Source of the DNA: Stenopsyche tienmushanensis | Lineage: Eukaryota; Arthropoda; Insecta; Trichoptera; Stenopsychidae | DNA length: 64,000 nt | Reading direction: 5' to 3' | Assembly: GCA_008973525.1 (NCBI GenBank) | Contig: WACJ01000293.1 | Span: 124,001 to 188,000 of the forward strand | Shown here: piece after piece, positions 1 through 11,659 of the stretch | How the letters are laid out: each line of letters opens with the position of its first letter | How positions within the stretch are numbered: the first letter of the stretch is position 1 | The notes under the pieces: model-generated | Seen by the model: the letters and a program-made list of their open reading frames with translations, nothing else | Told to the model about the DNA's origin: nothing | The model's database searches: none | Program-made: the position numbers and the translations under genes

Positions 1-1208
1 AAATATTCAGCATTAAAGGAAATACGCTTGTGATCAGTTTATCTGACTAATAATGAATTTTCTTTTTGTTAAGAAAATTTATTTATAACTGCACAAACAC
101 CACTGCTATTTCAGTTTTAAAGAAACATGCAAAAACTATCACAACTAAGAATAAACGAGATTTATAGAGGCATTTGTAAATGTCAGAGATGTCTTAGAAA
201 TTTCATTTAGATATAATTGCCCTAGATTAATAATGTTGGACTACAAAATTTTCAACAATCCAATAAATTATATTTTACGCGTGTAAGTGGACAAAAAGCA
301 TTTATAACTTGGCAAGCAGAGGTAGACAAAAACGTATAAAATTAACCGAGTGAACAAATCATTAATAGTCTACATAAGCTCTTGGAATTATAATTGAAAG
401 TGGTTGTTACATATGAAAAAATGAATGTTTACAAGCCGAGTGGGTGATTTATTTGAAATTCTTTGTCTTCCTGATTTACTATTTTTTTAACTCGTACATA
501 CGTAAGTGAGATGATCCCTTAATACAGATTTGAATAGTTTTGAATCAAAGAAAAATTTATCAACAAGCAACTAAATTTAAAAATAGTTTTGGACGATTCA
601 TTTTTATGCACTTATTAATCTCCTAACATTAAATAGTTTCTTTTACTTATAAAAAATATTAAAAGCAGAAAGCAGATTAAATTCAGTCTTCAACAAAATC
701 TGCTTTTCTACAAACTTTAATGTATAATAAACATTTACAAAATTTAACACATCATGGCAATATTCATGTTAATAATATAACATTTAAACAGGTTATTAAA
801 CATATGTAATAACATTACAAATTAACATGTAATAAAACTTTATATAGAAAAATCTTTCAATGAAAACCTATTTCATTTCCACACATTAAGTACAAATAAT
901 ACCAAACGTGTCCTCGTATAATTGTCTTAAAAAATAGCCAAAATCAAATTGATATGTTTGATTTATAGAAAAGAAAAAATGTTCTCATATTGTGCTTCAT
1001 TAACAATATATGCAAAAGTAGCCTAGTGAATTATCAGTTCTCGTATATATAAATAATTGTAGCATAGCATCACCTTGTATTGTTAATGTTCAAAACATAA
1101 TAATAGAATTCATAACCATCCTAGTATAATTTACCATGTTAACTATTCAGGTAATCAATCACACCAACAGTTTTATATAAGGCACATTCAAAACATAAAA
1201 CTAATCGG
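1..1208. other. 3' flank of the BTB zinc-finger gene, AT-rich
   Basis: No coding signal is visible on either strand. On the minus strand this stretch begins just after the BTB-ZF stop codon, so its right part is probably 3' UTR. Minus-strand poly(A)-signal motifs occur, for example AATAAA-type overlaps near 77-86, but none can be assigned as the real site without transcripts. Confidence 0.4.
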
Positions 1209-3705
1209 TCAATTTCTCTGACCGTGCGAAGTCCACATGTGTTCTTTGAATGTGTCCCTCATAGTGAACGACCGTGGGCAAAGATAACAACATAGCCGAT
1301 TCGTAAGATCAGAATGCATGAGACGTACGTGATATTTTAGAGCTGATTGATTAGAGTATTTCGTACCACAATGAGGGCAATCACCGCATATCGCCGCATG
1401 ATTAGTCTGGTTGAAAGCCGTCTGAGATGAAGATGTTCCCGCTTGATCTCTCAGAACAACTTGTCCGAGATTTTTTGCGGGCTGAAGTGATCTGTTGCCG
1501 GTCGTTAGAGAATCTTCCTGTTCAGATATGAGCACTTCGGGTTCTAGTTCCATCACTTCGGGTCTCGGAGATAATTTTTCTGTTTTGATTCCTTCGTCCG
1601 AAGACAGAGAATATTTAGTAGAGGCTCCTGAAGGAACATTTACCGATTCGCGACTCGTAACAACATTAGGAGCGACTAATTGAACTGGTAATTTAGATTT
1701 ATTTACTGTCATGGCATTGGTAGATGTATCATTTTTTATTGATTGTGCACCTATAATAAACAAATTATTATTTATTATATTCCTTGATTACTCAATCCAA
1801 TACTTGATTAAAGTATTTTTCTCCTAACCTGATATTAATGACCTCGCCAGCATACTATTTTCATAAAACATATTAGGTGACGAAGGTGGCATTATATCAT
1901 CTGAAGACATGTCTTTGAGACAATCCTCTTCAAAGTCAGATACGTCTTCCAATTCATGCTTGATCTATTTGCGTGTTATAAAATATATATAAACTGATTT
2001 AAAATAGTAGTTTCAAAGTATATAAAAGAAAATTTACCTCAACATCAGTGATAGGTGGTATTTCATCAGACACTGAAACACTTATCTTGGTCATTTCTGA
2101 ATTAGATACGTTTCCAGAAATTTGCATTTCTTTATTGCTAGTTTCAGTTTTTGCATTGTCGGAGGGAAGAACATTTGAATCATTTTTCTTAACGTTGGCA
2201 GCTGGACATTTCTCTTTGAAAGGTTTTAATTTTTTAGACATTTCATTATTATGACCATCGGCAGTTTTTTCAGAGGCACTATTTCTTCTACGTTTTTGTT
2301 GCTGTAGAGGAGTTTTTGCAAGGGACAATGTTAATGTATCTTTTGATGAATTCTGGTACGTAGGAACTTTTTTTGACGTAACAGTTAATTGTGAAGCACT
2401 CTTTTTTGAATGTGTCGAAGTTGATGTTACATTTTTTTGAATATTTTTTTTTGTCTGCAACCATAAAAAAACATTTGAAATTAAAAAAAATACATTTTAC
2501 TAGTTCTATATTAAAAATAGGGGGGAAACTGGTTTAGGAGGCAGATTTTTTAGTGTCTTTCGTATTATTTTTTAACAGGAAAAAAATTATTAGAATTTTG
2601 TTGCCTATAGTACGCAGCATTTTGTATTGAAAGCGTTGGAGAATGTCAATATTGGAGTTTAATGCGGTACCCCAGAGCTGTATCCCATATGTCCAGATTG
2701 GTTTTAATATACTTTTGTATAAGAGTGTTTTATTTATATGGGACAGTTCCGATTTTCGGCCCATTAACCAATACAGCATTCTCATTTTGATCTCCAGTTG
2801 CTTTCTCCTCTTGCTTATGTGCATCTTCCACGTTAAACGTCTGTCCAGGTGCATGCCGAGATATTTAACTACATCTGCCTGTGGCAGTGCACAATCATTC
2901 AGTGAGACAGGAGGACATGTCTCTCATCTATTAGTGAAAGTGACATACGTAGATTTACTTTCATTGGCCTTTATGCACCATTCCTTGAGCCATTTTTGTA
3001 TATTGTTGAGGTCATGTTGGAGCAGTTGAGACGCTATTGCAGGGAGCTGATGGGTCTGTATGATTTGACGTCATGTATATCCTTGCCGGAATACATGACA
3101 TTCAAATTTTTGATTCAAAATTTTGTTGTGAAACTTCGAAAAAATATTCTTGAATAGTTTTACTAATAATTTATAAAATAGATAAAAAAAATGATTTTTG
3201 GAATCATCTAAACCGGTTTCCCTTCCTAAATAAAGTATAAATTAAACAAATATTACCTGCGTCGGTAATCTGGTAGACAATCCTTTTATTTGCAAAAGTT
3301 CTGCAGTTTGAATAAATGAAGGTAATTTATCTTCTTCAACGTTCACTTCACCTTGATACATATAAGATAATAAGTTCAATATGTCATCAGCCTGAACATC
3401 TTTTAATATAATTATGGGATGATGACAGGGATTTTCCTATAATAAATGGAAAGTTTATATTATAAGAATTACATATAATATACAGGTATAAGTTTCATAT
3501 CATAATTTCATTTAAATGAGGGTTAAACCTTGAAAGCGTCTCTAAAATAAGGGCTGCAAGCAGAGAGAACCAGCTTATGCGCGTGTATGCGCTGACCTTC
3601 ACAAGCTAAAGTTACATCTGCCAATTCGCCTGCATGTTGCAGTTGACCGAGAGCTCCCGTTAAACTGGCTGGAAATTCCGACCAATGGACACGAAGTCGC
3701 TCCAT
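1209..3705 (-). CDS. BTB/POZ-C2H2 zinc-finger transcription factor, five coding exons
   Basis: The product is a nuclear regulator of the tramtrack/lola/broad type. The BTB domain mediates dimerisation and co-regulator binding, and the zinc fingers bind DNA. The coding exons, in transcript order, are 3705-3529, 3436-3257, 2454-2038, 1964-1829 and 1750-1209. All junctions are GT-AG and frames join cleanly to 483 residues. Exons 1-2 give a full BTB domain (about residues 3-113) with the typical DVTLAC, AHKLVLSACSPYF and ENPC-HHPIIILKDV motifs. Exon 3 is a basic, Ser/Lys/Thr-rich linker with a KRRR patch. Exon 4 is acidic (about 259-303). Exon 5 ends in two C2H2 fingers at about 428-449 and 458-479, just before the C-terminus. 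The start is the ATG that precedes LRVHWSEF, as is usual for the family. Insect BTB-ZF genes often swap 3' finger exons, so other isoforms may exist. I cannot name the orthologue. Confidence 0.92.
2523..3222. repeat. Putative terminal inverted repeats bracketing the Jockey relic
   Basis: GGGAAACTGGTTTAG at 2523-2537 is matched in inverse at 3208-3222 (CTAAACCGGTTTCCC) with a single C/T difference over 15 bases. Together they enclose about 700 bp inside intron 2 of the BTB gene. The outer flanks suggest the repeat may extend a few more bases (AGG). This could be a TIR DNA element into which a Jockey fragment inserted. I see no DNA-transposase coding sequence between them and no unambiguous target duplication. 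Confidence 0.45.
2540..3110 (-). mobile_element. Jockey-clade non-LTR retrotransposon relic (end of reverse transcriptase)
   Basis: Read on the minus strand, this encodes the C-terminal part of an ORF2 reverse transcriptase. Recognisable pieces in order are a W-L-K-E-W-C-I-K-A-N-E-S-K-S segment, VVKYLGMHLDRRLTW, YWLMGRKSELS, LLYKSILKPIWTYGIQLWG and ILQRFQYKMLR. These are hallmarks of the Jockey clade. A stop codon interrupts the reading near 2925 and the endonuclease and catalytic FADD regions are absent, so it is a 5'-truncated dead copy. It sits within intron 2 of the BTB-ZF gene in the same orientation as that gene. A related fragment occurs at 24240-24870. Confidence 0.85.
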
Positions 3706-4280
3706 TTTATGTCACAGTTAACGACTCAGGTCCCTAAAATAAAAATTTATATTAGAAAATAAAACATTTGATTTTTGTCTTGGTTTGTAAATTCATAATT
3801 GTAAATGTAGTGTAAATCGATAGATATAAAATAAATTGGTGATAACATCGGAAGATATTTATGAATATCAACATTGAGCTATTATTATAGGATGTTCATT
3901 TATTCAGTAAAGACATGTTGGCTTAATGAAAACTTTAATCGCTCTTTCAGCTGTAAAATTTTGGCTTGTTTTACCCAATAGACACAATCAAAACATAATT
4001 CCCCGAGTGCTTATATAATCAGTTCTAAATTAAAATTAGGTCTGCACATTTATAACAAAGCTCACACTGATTAAAGAAGTTTTCAAAGAATTGTAATTGT
4101 AGAAAGAGTTGTAATTTAAAAGTTATGTATGATGTTTACCTATTCTATCAATACACGTCAATTTGACAACTCGACTATTTTTATACTAATAAACCGACAT
4201 AATTCATAAAAATATTTCCTCAATAATAAATGTAAAAATAATTATTCTACAGGTGTTTTTTTTTCCAATGTGTCTAACCA
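3706..4280. other. 5' flank of the BTB gene, no gene seen
   Basis: This AT-rich stretch is upstream of the minus-strand BTB gene and should contain its 5' UTR and promoter. A candidate splice or UTR boundary lies just above the ATG near 3735. I saw no convincing TATA box and no coding signal. Confidence 0.3.
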
Positions 4281-4284
4281 AATA

Positions 4285-4770
4285 TGCCACCTTGAGACCG
4301 TTCTGATACAATTTTCGAAGACAACGTAATTGAACTGTGCGAGGATGAAGTTAAGAATCCTGAATCTGAATGTGAAGAGATTGAGGAATCTCCATACAGT
4401 GAAAAAAATCTGAAATATATGTTGTGTCAGGAAAAGGACGTATTTTTGTACTAGAAATTGAATTGATCTCCCTATTTCAAACGCAATGTCAGGGAGATAA
4501 ATTTATGGACGTCCTTAGATACATTTTAACGAGAAAGCAATAATCTAAATGTTTTCGTATTAATAAATTTGCCTAATATTAGAAGTATGGAGGAACGTTA
4601 TGGACAGCTCCCAAATGTATTAAAATATTTCAATTCACAAATGATTTGTTTGAACTCTCGATGCCGATTTACACAATATATGTCAAATAAGCCACATAAA
4701 CTTAGCATAACTTAGATGGATAATTATGCCACATCTGAAAAAAATCATTCATTTGATTTATGTGTATACG
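4285..4770 (+). pseudogene. piggyBac transposase relic, N-terminal and middle parts
   Basis: Read in shifting plus-strand frames, this begins with an acidic stretch (FEDNVIELCEDEV and a run of E/S residues) like the N-terminus of piggyBac-type transposases. It later gives a segment with NIRSMEERYGQLPNV, then RFTQYMSNKPHK, matching the usual F-x-Q-Y-x-x-x-K-P-H-K region. Multiple stops and frameshifts show it is dead. The C-terminal part of the same type of protein occurs at 5880-6415. That part lies inside a separate TIR-bounded copy, so the two need not have been one insertion. Confidence 0.55.
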
Positions 4771-5515
4771 TAGAACTTGCCAGAATGAAGACGGTATTCA
4801 ATTTGTATCTTCGTTGTCTTCGTGTCTTTGAAATCGTGAGACACAGATGGGTGTCTTGCGTCTCATCATATACTCATGTATCAATGGTAAAGTCATGCCG
4901 TAAAGGTACCCCTACACGTCTAAACCTTCTCAATATATATATTTTTTTTTTTTTCGACAAAAATGTATCGCATTCTATAGAATCTTTTAATCGTCATAAA
5001 ATTTAGGTATTTGGTGATCATTGTAAAGTCATCATCACAAAATTAATCATTCATATTATCTTTGATACGTAGTCTTTTAGAGGTTGATGGGTGATCCATT
5101 TTTCAGAGTAAATGTTAGTATTCTTTTCGACGTAATACACAAAAATTATTATGCTATATTTTTCAAAAAGCACTTCTTTCTGCTCATAGTTCATTATGTC
5201 ACTATTACAAACAAGATTTAAGAACAGAATGAGTGTTTTGAAGTTGAAGCTCGATTGTTCACGTTGTCTTGAAAACAGGAGTTTGTTTTGATAATTAAGA
5301 TACGAGCATCATTCTTATCGTTGATCAATTTTGTTATTCCCCCTTAACTGTTCTGGAGTGGTGTCGTTAGCTGATTATCACCACTCTTTTGCAAAATCTA
5401 CTCCTTTAGAAGTAAACTGGTAGGATGCACGGTAACCCTGTTCTTTTATTTTCGCAACATATTAATAGCCAAAAATAATTGAATAACAGAAAGCAGATGC
5501 AATGCAAGTTGAATA
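4771..5515. other. Transposon-flanking AT-rich stretch, nothing identified
   Basis: This lies between two blocks of piggyBac debris. A 96-codon plus-strand reading frame at 4716-5006 shows no family motif and ends in a poly-T run, so I do not regard it as a gene. An 8-bp stem (GAGTGGTG/CACCACTC) lies near 5353-5383 and is probably incidental. Confidence 0.3.
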
Positions 5516-5669
5516 TTAACCCTTTGTGGTCCAGTGTCCATACGTATTGAACATCCTTTTTTTTACTGGCTGGTCGTGTGGTTATTATTCTCTGACGATT
5601 TACGAATTTTTTGAAGCAAATGTTCTAGAATGAATACTATTGCTTTACTACTAAGTAATAGACCATTTA

Positions 5670-5806
5670 GGCCCGATCCACACTATGGTGCCGGTAACGG
5701 TTCGATCTTGGTCCGGTTAAATATTCTCATACAAAAAACAGGATTGGAACGATCCGATAGTGTGAATACTCTGTTTGTTTCTTGTGTAAGAATATTTGAT
5801 CGAACT
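5670..5806 (+). mobile_element. PIF/Harbinger MITE, right part missing
   Basis: This starts with TTA (5667-5669) and GGCCCGATCCACACTATGG, and runs nearly identically to the left two-thirds of the complete copy at 16707-16906 up to about 5806, where similarity stops. The right terminal repeat is lost, so the copy cannot fold back. It is nested inside the deleted piggyBac element, so it inserted later than that element. Confidence 0.8.
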
Positions 5807-5879
5807 CACGATTGTGTCACCGTGAATATCTTATATTTGTGAAGTAATCTGACACTTAAATTATTTTTCATAAGTTTTT

Positions 5880-6415
5880 AATGATGATGACTCCGGAAAT
5901 AAAAGGTCACCCAGTATTCACTGACAGATTTTACACCTAATCCAAAGCTTGTTGAGGAACTTTTAAAAAGAAATTGTATGCACGATGCTTAGTGCAACGC
6001 ACACATCGTCATCAGCAATTGGCGAGAAGTCCCGGAAGGAAAACTCAGTAACGCATTGATAATAACAACAAAAAAGAAGTGATGAAAAGCCAACATTTAT
6101 TCAAAATTACATAAAAAATATGGGAGGAGTAGACACTGCCGAACAACTGGTAACGTCATATTGTTTTATGCGTAAGTCATTAAAATGGTGGAGGAGACTT
6201 TTTTTTGGCCGGTTAGAAACCTCAATTGTGAATACATACATTATATGAGAGAAAAAGCCAGAAATACAGATACCGGGTGTAGATCGACGACCGATGACAA
6301 GGAACAATTAAATAGAAATCCACATTATATATATGATTCCACAAACTACAAGGATTGTATGGTGTGTTCGCATCGTAATATTCCAGAAAAAATAATTAAT
6401 TTTTGCAAATTAGTA
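5880..6415 (+). pseudogene. piggyBac transposase relic, C-terminal part
   Basis: The reading starts with a VFTDRFYT segment, the usual site of a catalytic Asp in piggyBac transposases. It continues with a KLVEELLKRNCMH-like stretch, NYIKNMGGVDTAEQL, KSLKWWRRLFFGRLETSIVN and an ending with CMVCSH...NFC, resembling the C-terminal Cys-rich domain. Stops and at least two frameshifts interrupt it. It is inside the TIR-bounded element at 5520-6572. Confidence 0.85.
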
Positions 6416-6576
6416 TAAAATATATCTACAAACATCATTCGTACTAAATACAAATTTTTATTTTAGCACATTTCCTTCATTTTTCACTTCAAGCATATTT
6501 TTTAATGAATTCACTGAAAATGGTCCGGACCTGTTGCAACACTTTTGGAAAAAACCTTCGGACGGCAAAGGGTTGA

Positions 6577-7124
6577 GATAACTTTTTAAAAAATACGCTT
6601 CATATTTAGTATATTTTTTGCTTTAACCGACATCCAAATTATTTTTCCTATTATTGATAGAATTGTCTGATTAAGTAACATTAAGCTACATTATTATAAT
6701 AGTAAATTTTCAAGCTGCAGAAAAAATATAATATCTTTAATTAAAATATTTTCCAAAATAGATTGTAATATTTTATGTTTGAAAACGTATTGGAGTTGAC
6801 ATTGTTTATAGATTTTGACTTATAAGAATTAATTATTATGAAGCTGATAGTTGAATTTTGTTTCTAGTTAATAATGTAATATGTAACCTAATTCTGAGAG
6901 ATTTGGAGTGTGTTAGTAAATAAAAGATAAGTTGGTTATTTCTGTTAGATAGTTTGGAATGTTTGTCAATTTGGAAATATGCCGTCGTTAGAATGATTTC
7001 GCAATCGTCTAGAATATTTAGCGCCAGTCGTACGTCGCATTAGGAACGCGTTTAATATTTCAGTTTGAAAGAAAGATCGGAAATAAATCTGTCACGGGGT
7101 TAAATTGGGGTGTCCATGTTTACA
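6577..7124. other. AT-rich spacer, nothing identified
   Basis: No open frame, repeat end or motif that I can support. The composition is typical of the surrounding intergenic DNA. Confidence 0.3.
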
Positions 7125-7410
7125 AACACGAGTAGCGGGCTGACAGCCGGCGGGGCGCGGCCGTCAAGGGCAGCGTCGCCCGTGGCGCGAGGAAAATTCG
7201 GGACGGCCCTCGGGAGCACCCGGAAGATCCTTCGGGAGCTCTCTCACCTAGGAGGCCTGTCAGTGGGAGAATGGGGCCGTCCTACGAAGCGGGCGCGGCG
7301 TTCCCGCGCGTGACCCAGATACCAGCCGCCCGTAAACACCGCCGGCACTCATCCTACACCGACTCCCCACAACGGCCAGGGGTCACCGTGCTCTTTGCGA
7401 ACAAACTATC
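7125..7410. other. Isolated GC-rich island of unknown origin
   Basis: About 285 bases of clearly GC- and CpG-rich sequence sit between AT-rich flanks. Two overlapping plus-strand frames are open (about 7110-7313 and 7271-7459), rich in Ala, Arg, Gly and Pro, with no recognised motif. It could be part of a non-LTR retrotransposon 5' region or ORF1, a former exon, or a CpG-rich promoter for the ZAD gene that starts 580 bp downstream. I cannot decide between these. Confidence 0.45.
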
Positions 7411-7988
7411 TCTCTTCAATCGCTTATTTAAATTTTATATTTTATCAAAATATAATTAAATATCTTGTGATATCATCAGTGCAGCCACCCAATTATAAAA
7501 CAACTTTAATTCGTTTATACAAAAGTAAAATATTATAACCAAGACCGAATATTAAACAAAATAGTGATTAAATAAATAAAATATAATACAGAAAACATTT
7601 AAAATAACTTAAATAAAACTTGAATAAAAAATGTTTTTCAAAAATATAAAAAATATTATACAAAATGACCAATAATATATGTAAAAATTATATAAAACCT
7701 ATTTAATATATTTTTGATACTATTTTAGATTAAAAAATACAACAGTAACAATTAGGTTCAATTACAATTTTTAAAAAAAATGGAGCAAAGATAACCAATC
7801 TTTATGATATATCTCGTTTATTCAAACCTATTAATATTTTAATAATGGAATATTTTAAAAACATACATAACGTTTATTATAATGATATTTTTTTAAAACA
7901 ATAACGCATTTAAAAATGAGTATGTATTGTAATAAGTTGATGGTCGTATTTAAACGTATTATGCATGTTTTGACAGTTGCTTAATGTC
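7411..7988. other. AT-rich 5' flank of the ZAD zinc-finger gene
   Basis: The sequence is very AT-rich with many short A/T homopolymers. It should contain the 5' UTR and promoter of the gene starting at 7989. No clear TATA-box/initiator pair stands out. Confidence 0.3.
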
Positions 7989-10562
7989 ATGTATGCTTTT
8001 GAGTCGAGATGTCGAGTTTGCTTAACGGGTCGCGGTCGTCATCGACTATTTGCAGGAGGAACATTAGCAAACATGTTTACAGAATGTGTGGGTTTTACGG
8101 TTGGTCTATTTCAGAATCCGATTAAAAAAATAATTCGTTTGATTCGACGTTTATGCAACATTTTAAGCGATTTAAATATTCAAAGTATTCAGAGTTGTCC
8201 AATTTTCGATTGAATAACTATGAGGATTAGTCCATATTTAATATTATCATCATTCTCACTAAATAATGTTTAATCTTATTAGGAATGTTGTTATTCGAAT
8301 TCTACATAAACGTTATACTGTTTGAACTCTGTATATTTTAGGATGATGTTTAGATTGATTAACTTTAGATAGTTTTACTGAATGTTTTTTAAAGCGCTAT
8401 TGAAAATTTAACAAACTCATTGCATTGAATGTTTAAGGTTATTTTGGAAGGCAATATTCCGAATGGAATCTGTTTACGATGTTTGCACAATCTAAAAATA
8501 TCACATAAATTTAGAAAATTGGCTGAAGCGTAAGTTACAGTTGAACTTATAATCTTTAACAAAATGAATTTCTCATTATTTTTTTATAGATCCAAATAAA
8601 ACAATATAAGCTTTAAGTTTCTTAGTGAAAAATAGAAATGATTTGGTATCGTTTGATGTGTTCAATTAGTAAGGTATTACTTGATTTGATTTTACATTGT
8701 AAGTGAAATTTTAGGTCAAATTTAACACTATTTGGTAAACATGTTAATGTTGATGAAGATGATTTTCATATTATTAATTTGCCTATGGAAGATAGAGAAA
8801 AAAATATAGATCATGATGATGCTATTCAGAATGTTTTCAAATCACCAGTTGCAAAGCCATTTGCATTGCCGAAGGAGAGTATTGAAAACAAATTGGCTAC
8901 TAACATTTGTAAAAAATTGTCACACAATGAACAGAATAAATTTGTTTTTTGCAATACAGTTATAAGAAGAATCGATAAGAGTCTCACTCCAGAAGATTGT
9001 TCCAGTGAAATTGAGAAATCCACTTTAACAGTAATTTATTTTCACCTAATATGTTGGAATGGTTTACATATCAAACATCTGTGGATTTATCAATATAGAG
9101 TTATATGTAATTTCAGATCAATTCATGCAAAAATGTATCGAACCTAGACGGCTCACATTTTAAAGCATCGCATTCTCCTTTGAATCCCAGCAGTAAAGTT
9201 ATATCGAAAGTTCCAAATAAAAAAGAGAAACACGTGATTGGTATTATTAAAGAAAGTGAAGAACTAAAACGCTATTTTTCTAATTGTAAAATTGGTACAA
9301 AGCGCTTTTCTAAAAAAGATGCAATTCCAATTAAACAATTAAAGTTAAAAAAAAGTATGCACACTTCATTGAATAAATTGAGTTAAAAATACAACACTCT
9401 TATAAAACATTTTGTAATAATTTTAGGTACTATTGTTAATGATACTGATTGCAAAAATCTAGCATTGGATACTCCCAAATCAATTTCTCTGCTAAAATCA
9501 CCTCACAATAAAAACAAGAAATATAACACAAATAAATATCAAACGATTTCACAAAATTCTAGCAAAATGTCAATTATTCCTATAAAAGATAATTTTCCTG
9601 AAAATTTTGAAAACGTTAAAGACATTTATAAATCACGCTCTCGTGAAAAACACATTTGTCCTGTATGCGGACTTTTGACCTTTGGGCTTGCATCACATTT
9701 GCTAACACACGAAGGTGGGTAAAATGCATTCATTGTTATATTTTTCATCACGATTAATCAAATGTATGTTTAAAATATGCATTTATAGAAACTAAACCAT
9801 ATTCTTGCAATCAATGTTCGAGAGCATTTGTGCAAAAGGCCAATTATGAAATGCATATGAAGAGACATACCGGAATTAAAGATCAAATCTGTGAAATTTG
9901 TGGATCGTCATTTTTCTTTCATAAATCGCTCATAAGGTATTTGATTTATTTTCAATGTGTAATCATATTTTTCCATTGATGTTTAATAAATGTTTATTAC
10001 TTTTAGACACAAACTTATTCACAAAGGAGACAGACCATTTTCATGCAATCTATGCCCGAAGAAATTTATTGTTGTATGCATTTGAATAAATGATATATAA
10101 TCGAAATACATCATGGATTTAATCATTTTGAACCTTTATATACTTGCAGAAATGCGATTTGACCAGACATCTTAAAATTCACGCAGGATACAAACCTTTT
10201 AAATGTACACAATGCTCTATGGCGTTCAATGCTAAGCATCAGTTAATTAATCACGTTCGTATGCATACAGGCGAAAAACCGTTCATCTGCGAGGTATTTT
10301 CGATGCAGCAAAAATTATAATTATTATGGTAAAATACGTTGTAATTGTATTTTAAATGATTTCGTATATTTTTTAGATTTGCGATTTGGCGTTTACATAC
10401 AAAGTTAACTTGAACAATCACTGTATAAAAGTTCATAATTTTAATATTAAATTTAAATCTATACATAAAGTGACTGCTGAAATTCTCACGGAGCAGTGTG
10501 AATTAATTGGAGATATTTCTAACAAAAACTCGTTAATGATTTCAAACGACTTGAATCTTTAA
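7989..10562 (+). CDS. ZAD-domain C2H2 zinc-finger protein, nine coding exons
   Basis: The product is a nuclear DNA-binding protein of the arthropod ZAD-ZNF family. Exons are 7989-8099, 8438-8529, 8715-9030, 9117-9381, 9427-9714, 9789-9936, 10007-10073, 10150-10293 and 10377-10562. Junctions are GT-AG and phases agree throughout, giving 538 residues. The ZAD spans about residues 7-66, with its four zinc cysteines as C8-x2-C11 and C49-x2-C52 and the typical later K-F-R-K. A low-complexity Lys/Ser/Asn-rich linker follows (about 70-335). There is one short atypical finger (CPVC...H-x3-H) and then five regular C2H2 fingers with TGEKPF-like linkers to about residue 500. The start is the ATG 21 bases before the first ZAD cysteine; the longer frame opens with a non-ATG codon. 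The exon 4 donor (GTTAAA at 9382) is weak. The stop codon overlaps an AATAAA at 10561-10566. The ZAD family expands by lineage, so I cannot name an orthologue. Confidence 0.93.
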
Positions 10563-10566
10563 TAAA
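10561..10566 (+). terminator. Poly(A) signal overlapping the ZAD gene stop codon
   Basis: AATAAA overlaps the TAA stop by two bases. If it is used, the 3' UTR is only about 20 bases. A second AATAAA at 10973-10978 is an alternative. Both are motif matches only. Confidence 0.4.
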
Positions 10567-10978
10567 AGTATTGATTTATTTGTGATCAATTTTAAGTGCT
10601 TAAAAAAATAATACAATTTATATGTATGTATATATTTCATATAATTTAGGAAGCTTTAAACATATCTTAATGCATCTATTAAAATTGGCAACAATATTGT
10701 CATATAACACAGGCATTTAACAATGTCAATTATGCTGGCCTTTCTGTTTAATTTAGATGGAGCGTTTTTAGCAGCTATAATATTGAAACTCATAACGGTT
10801 CTATTCCATTTATCATTATTGCGCTTTATCTTTTAATTTACTGTTATAAGTATCTTCTTCTTTCATCGTTTTTTAATTGAATTTATTATTGCATATCATG
10901 TAGGGCTGTGATTGTATAAAATGTATAATTGTGATGTATTTTATATTTTAACTATAATGTTAAATAAATATAACTAAA

Positions 10979-11659
10979 ATATATCTAAACATATTTGTTT
11001 TGTTCATAATGCTAAAATATGTATCTAATTTCAAACATGTTTTCATGTGTCCAAATCTGAATTATCAAGTCAAGTATCATATGTATGAAAAGATTTTTAC
11101 ACATAGTGCTAGTATTCAATTACTGCTAATGGATTTGTATCTAAAAAAAACTTGTTGACATAAACACAAAACAAAAAGAAAAAATATTTAAGAAGATCTC
11201 ATATTTAGAACGACTTTTGTTGATTTTTTTCATGCGAGACTTGATATAGCGATATTTTAATATATAATAATATAAAATTTAGTTTGATTCCAATTTATAA
11301 TATTTTAATCTATTGATACTGGAGAATTCAACCAACCGGAATTAATAACCGAGATACTCTTAATTTTTAATTAAATAGTGTTCCCGTGATGACTCAAAAG
11401 TTAGAGGTGCATTTTTCATATAAATTATGATTTTTTTAAAATGAAAATATAATTGAATAATACATAATATGAATATGATCTGTTGCAATAGTAATGAAAA
11501 TAAAAATAAGATAAATTATTAAAGATTCTATTATTTTTGTTACAGTTTATTGAAAAATTGATATTTATGGGATGATTTGATTGAGTAGCATTCGATTATT
11601 TACTAGTAATTTTAATAAATGGATACACTGGTCGAAATTTACAGGATGTATCAGAGACT
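10979..11659. other. AT-rich spacer, nothing identified
   Basis: No coding signal or repeat end recognised between the ZAD gene 3' region and the RTE-like fragment that follows. Confidence 0.3.

Larger units (their letters stand above)
5520..6572 (+). mobile_element. Internally deleted piggyBac-type element with both TIRs
   Basis: The left end is TTAA (5516-5519) followed by CCCTTTGTGGTCC. The right end is GGACGGCAAAGGG followed by TTGA (6573-6576). The ends match in inverse at 11 of 13 positions and the flanks fit the TTAA target of piggyBac, with one decayed base on the right. The 1,053-bp interior keeps only the C-terminal part of a transposase (5880-6415) and carries an inserted PIF/Harbinger MITE fragment at 5670-5806. 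It is a non-autonomous deletion derivative, now immobile. Confidence 0.8.

Noticed and set aside
7977..7988. Extended N-terminus of the ZAD protein starting with TTG
   Set aside because: The codon is not ATG. The first in-frame ATG at 7989 gives the usual short lead before the first ZAD cysteine.
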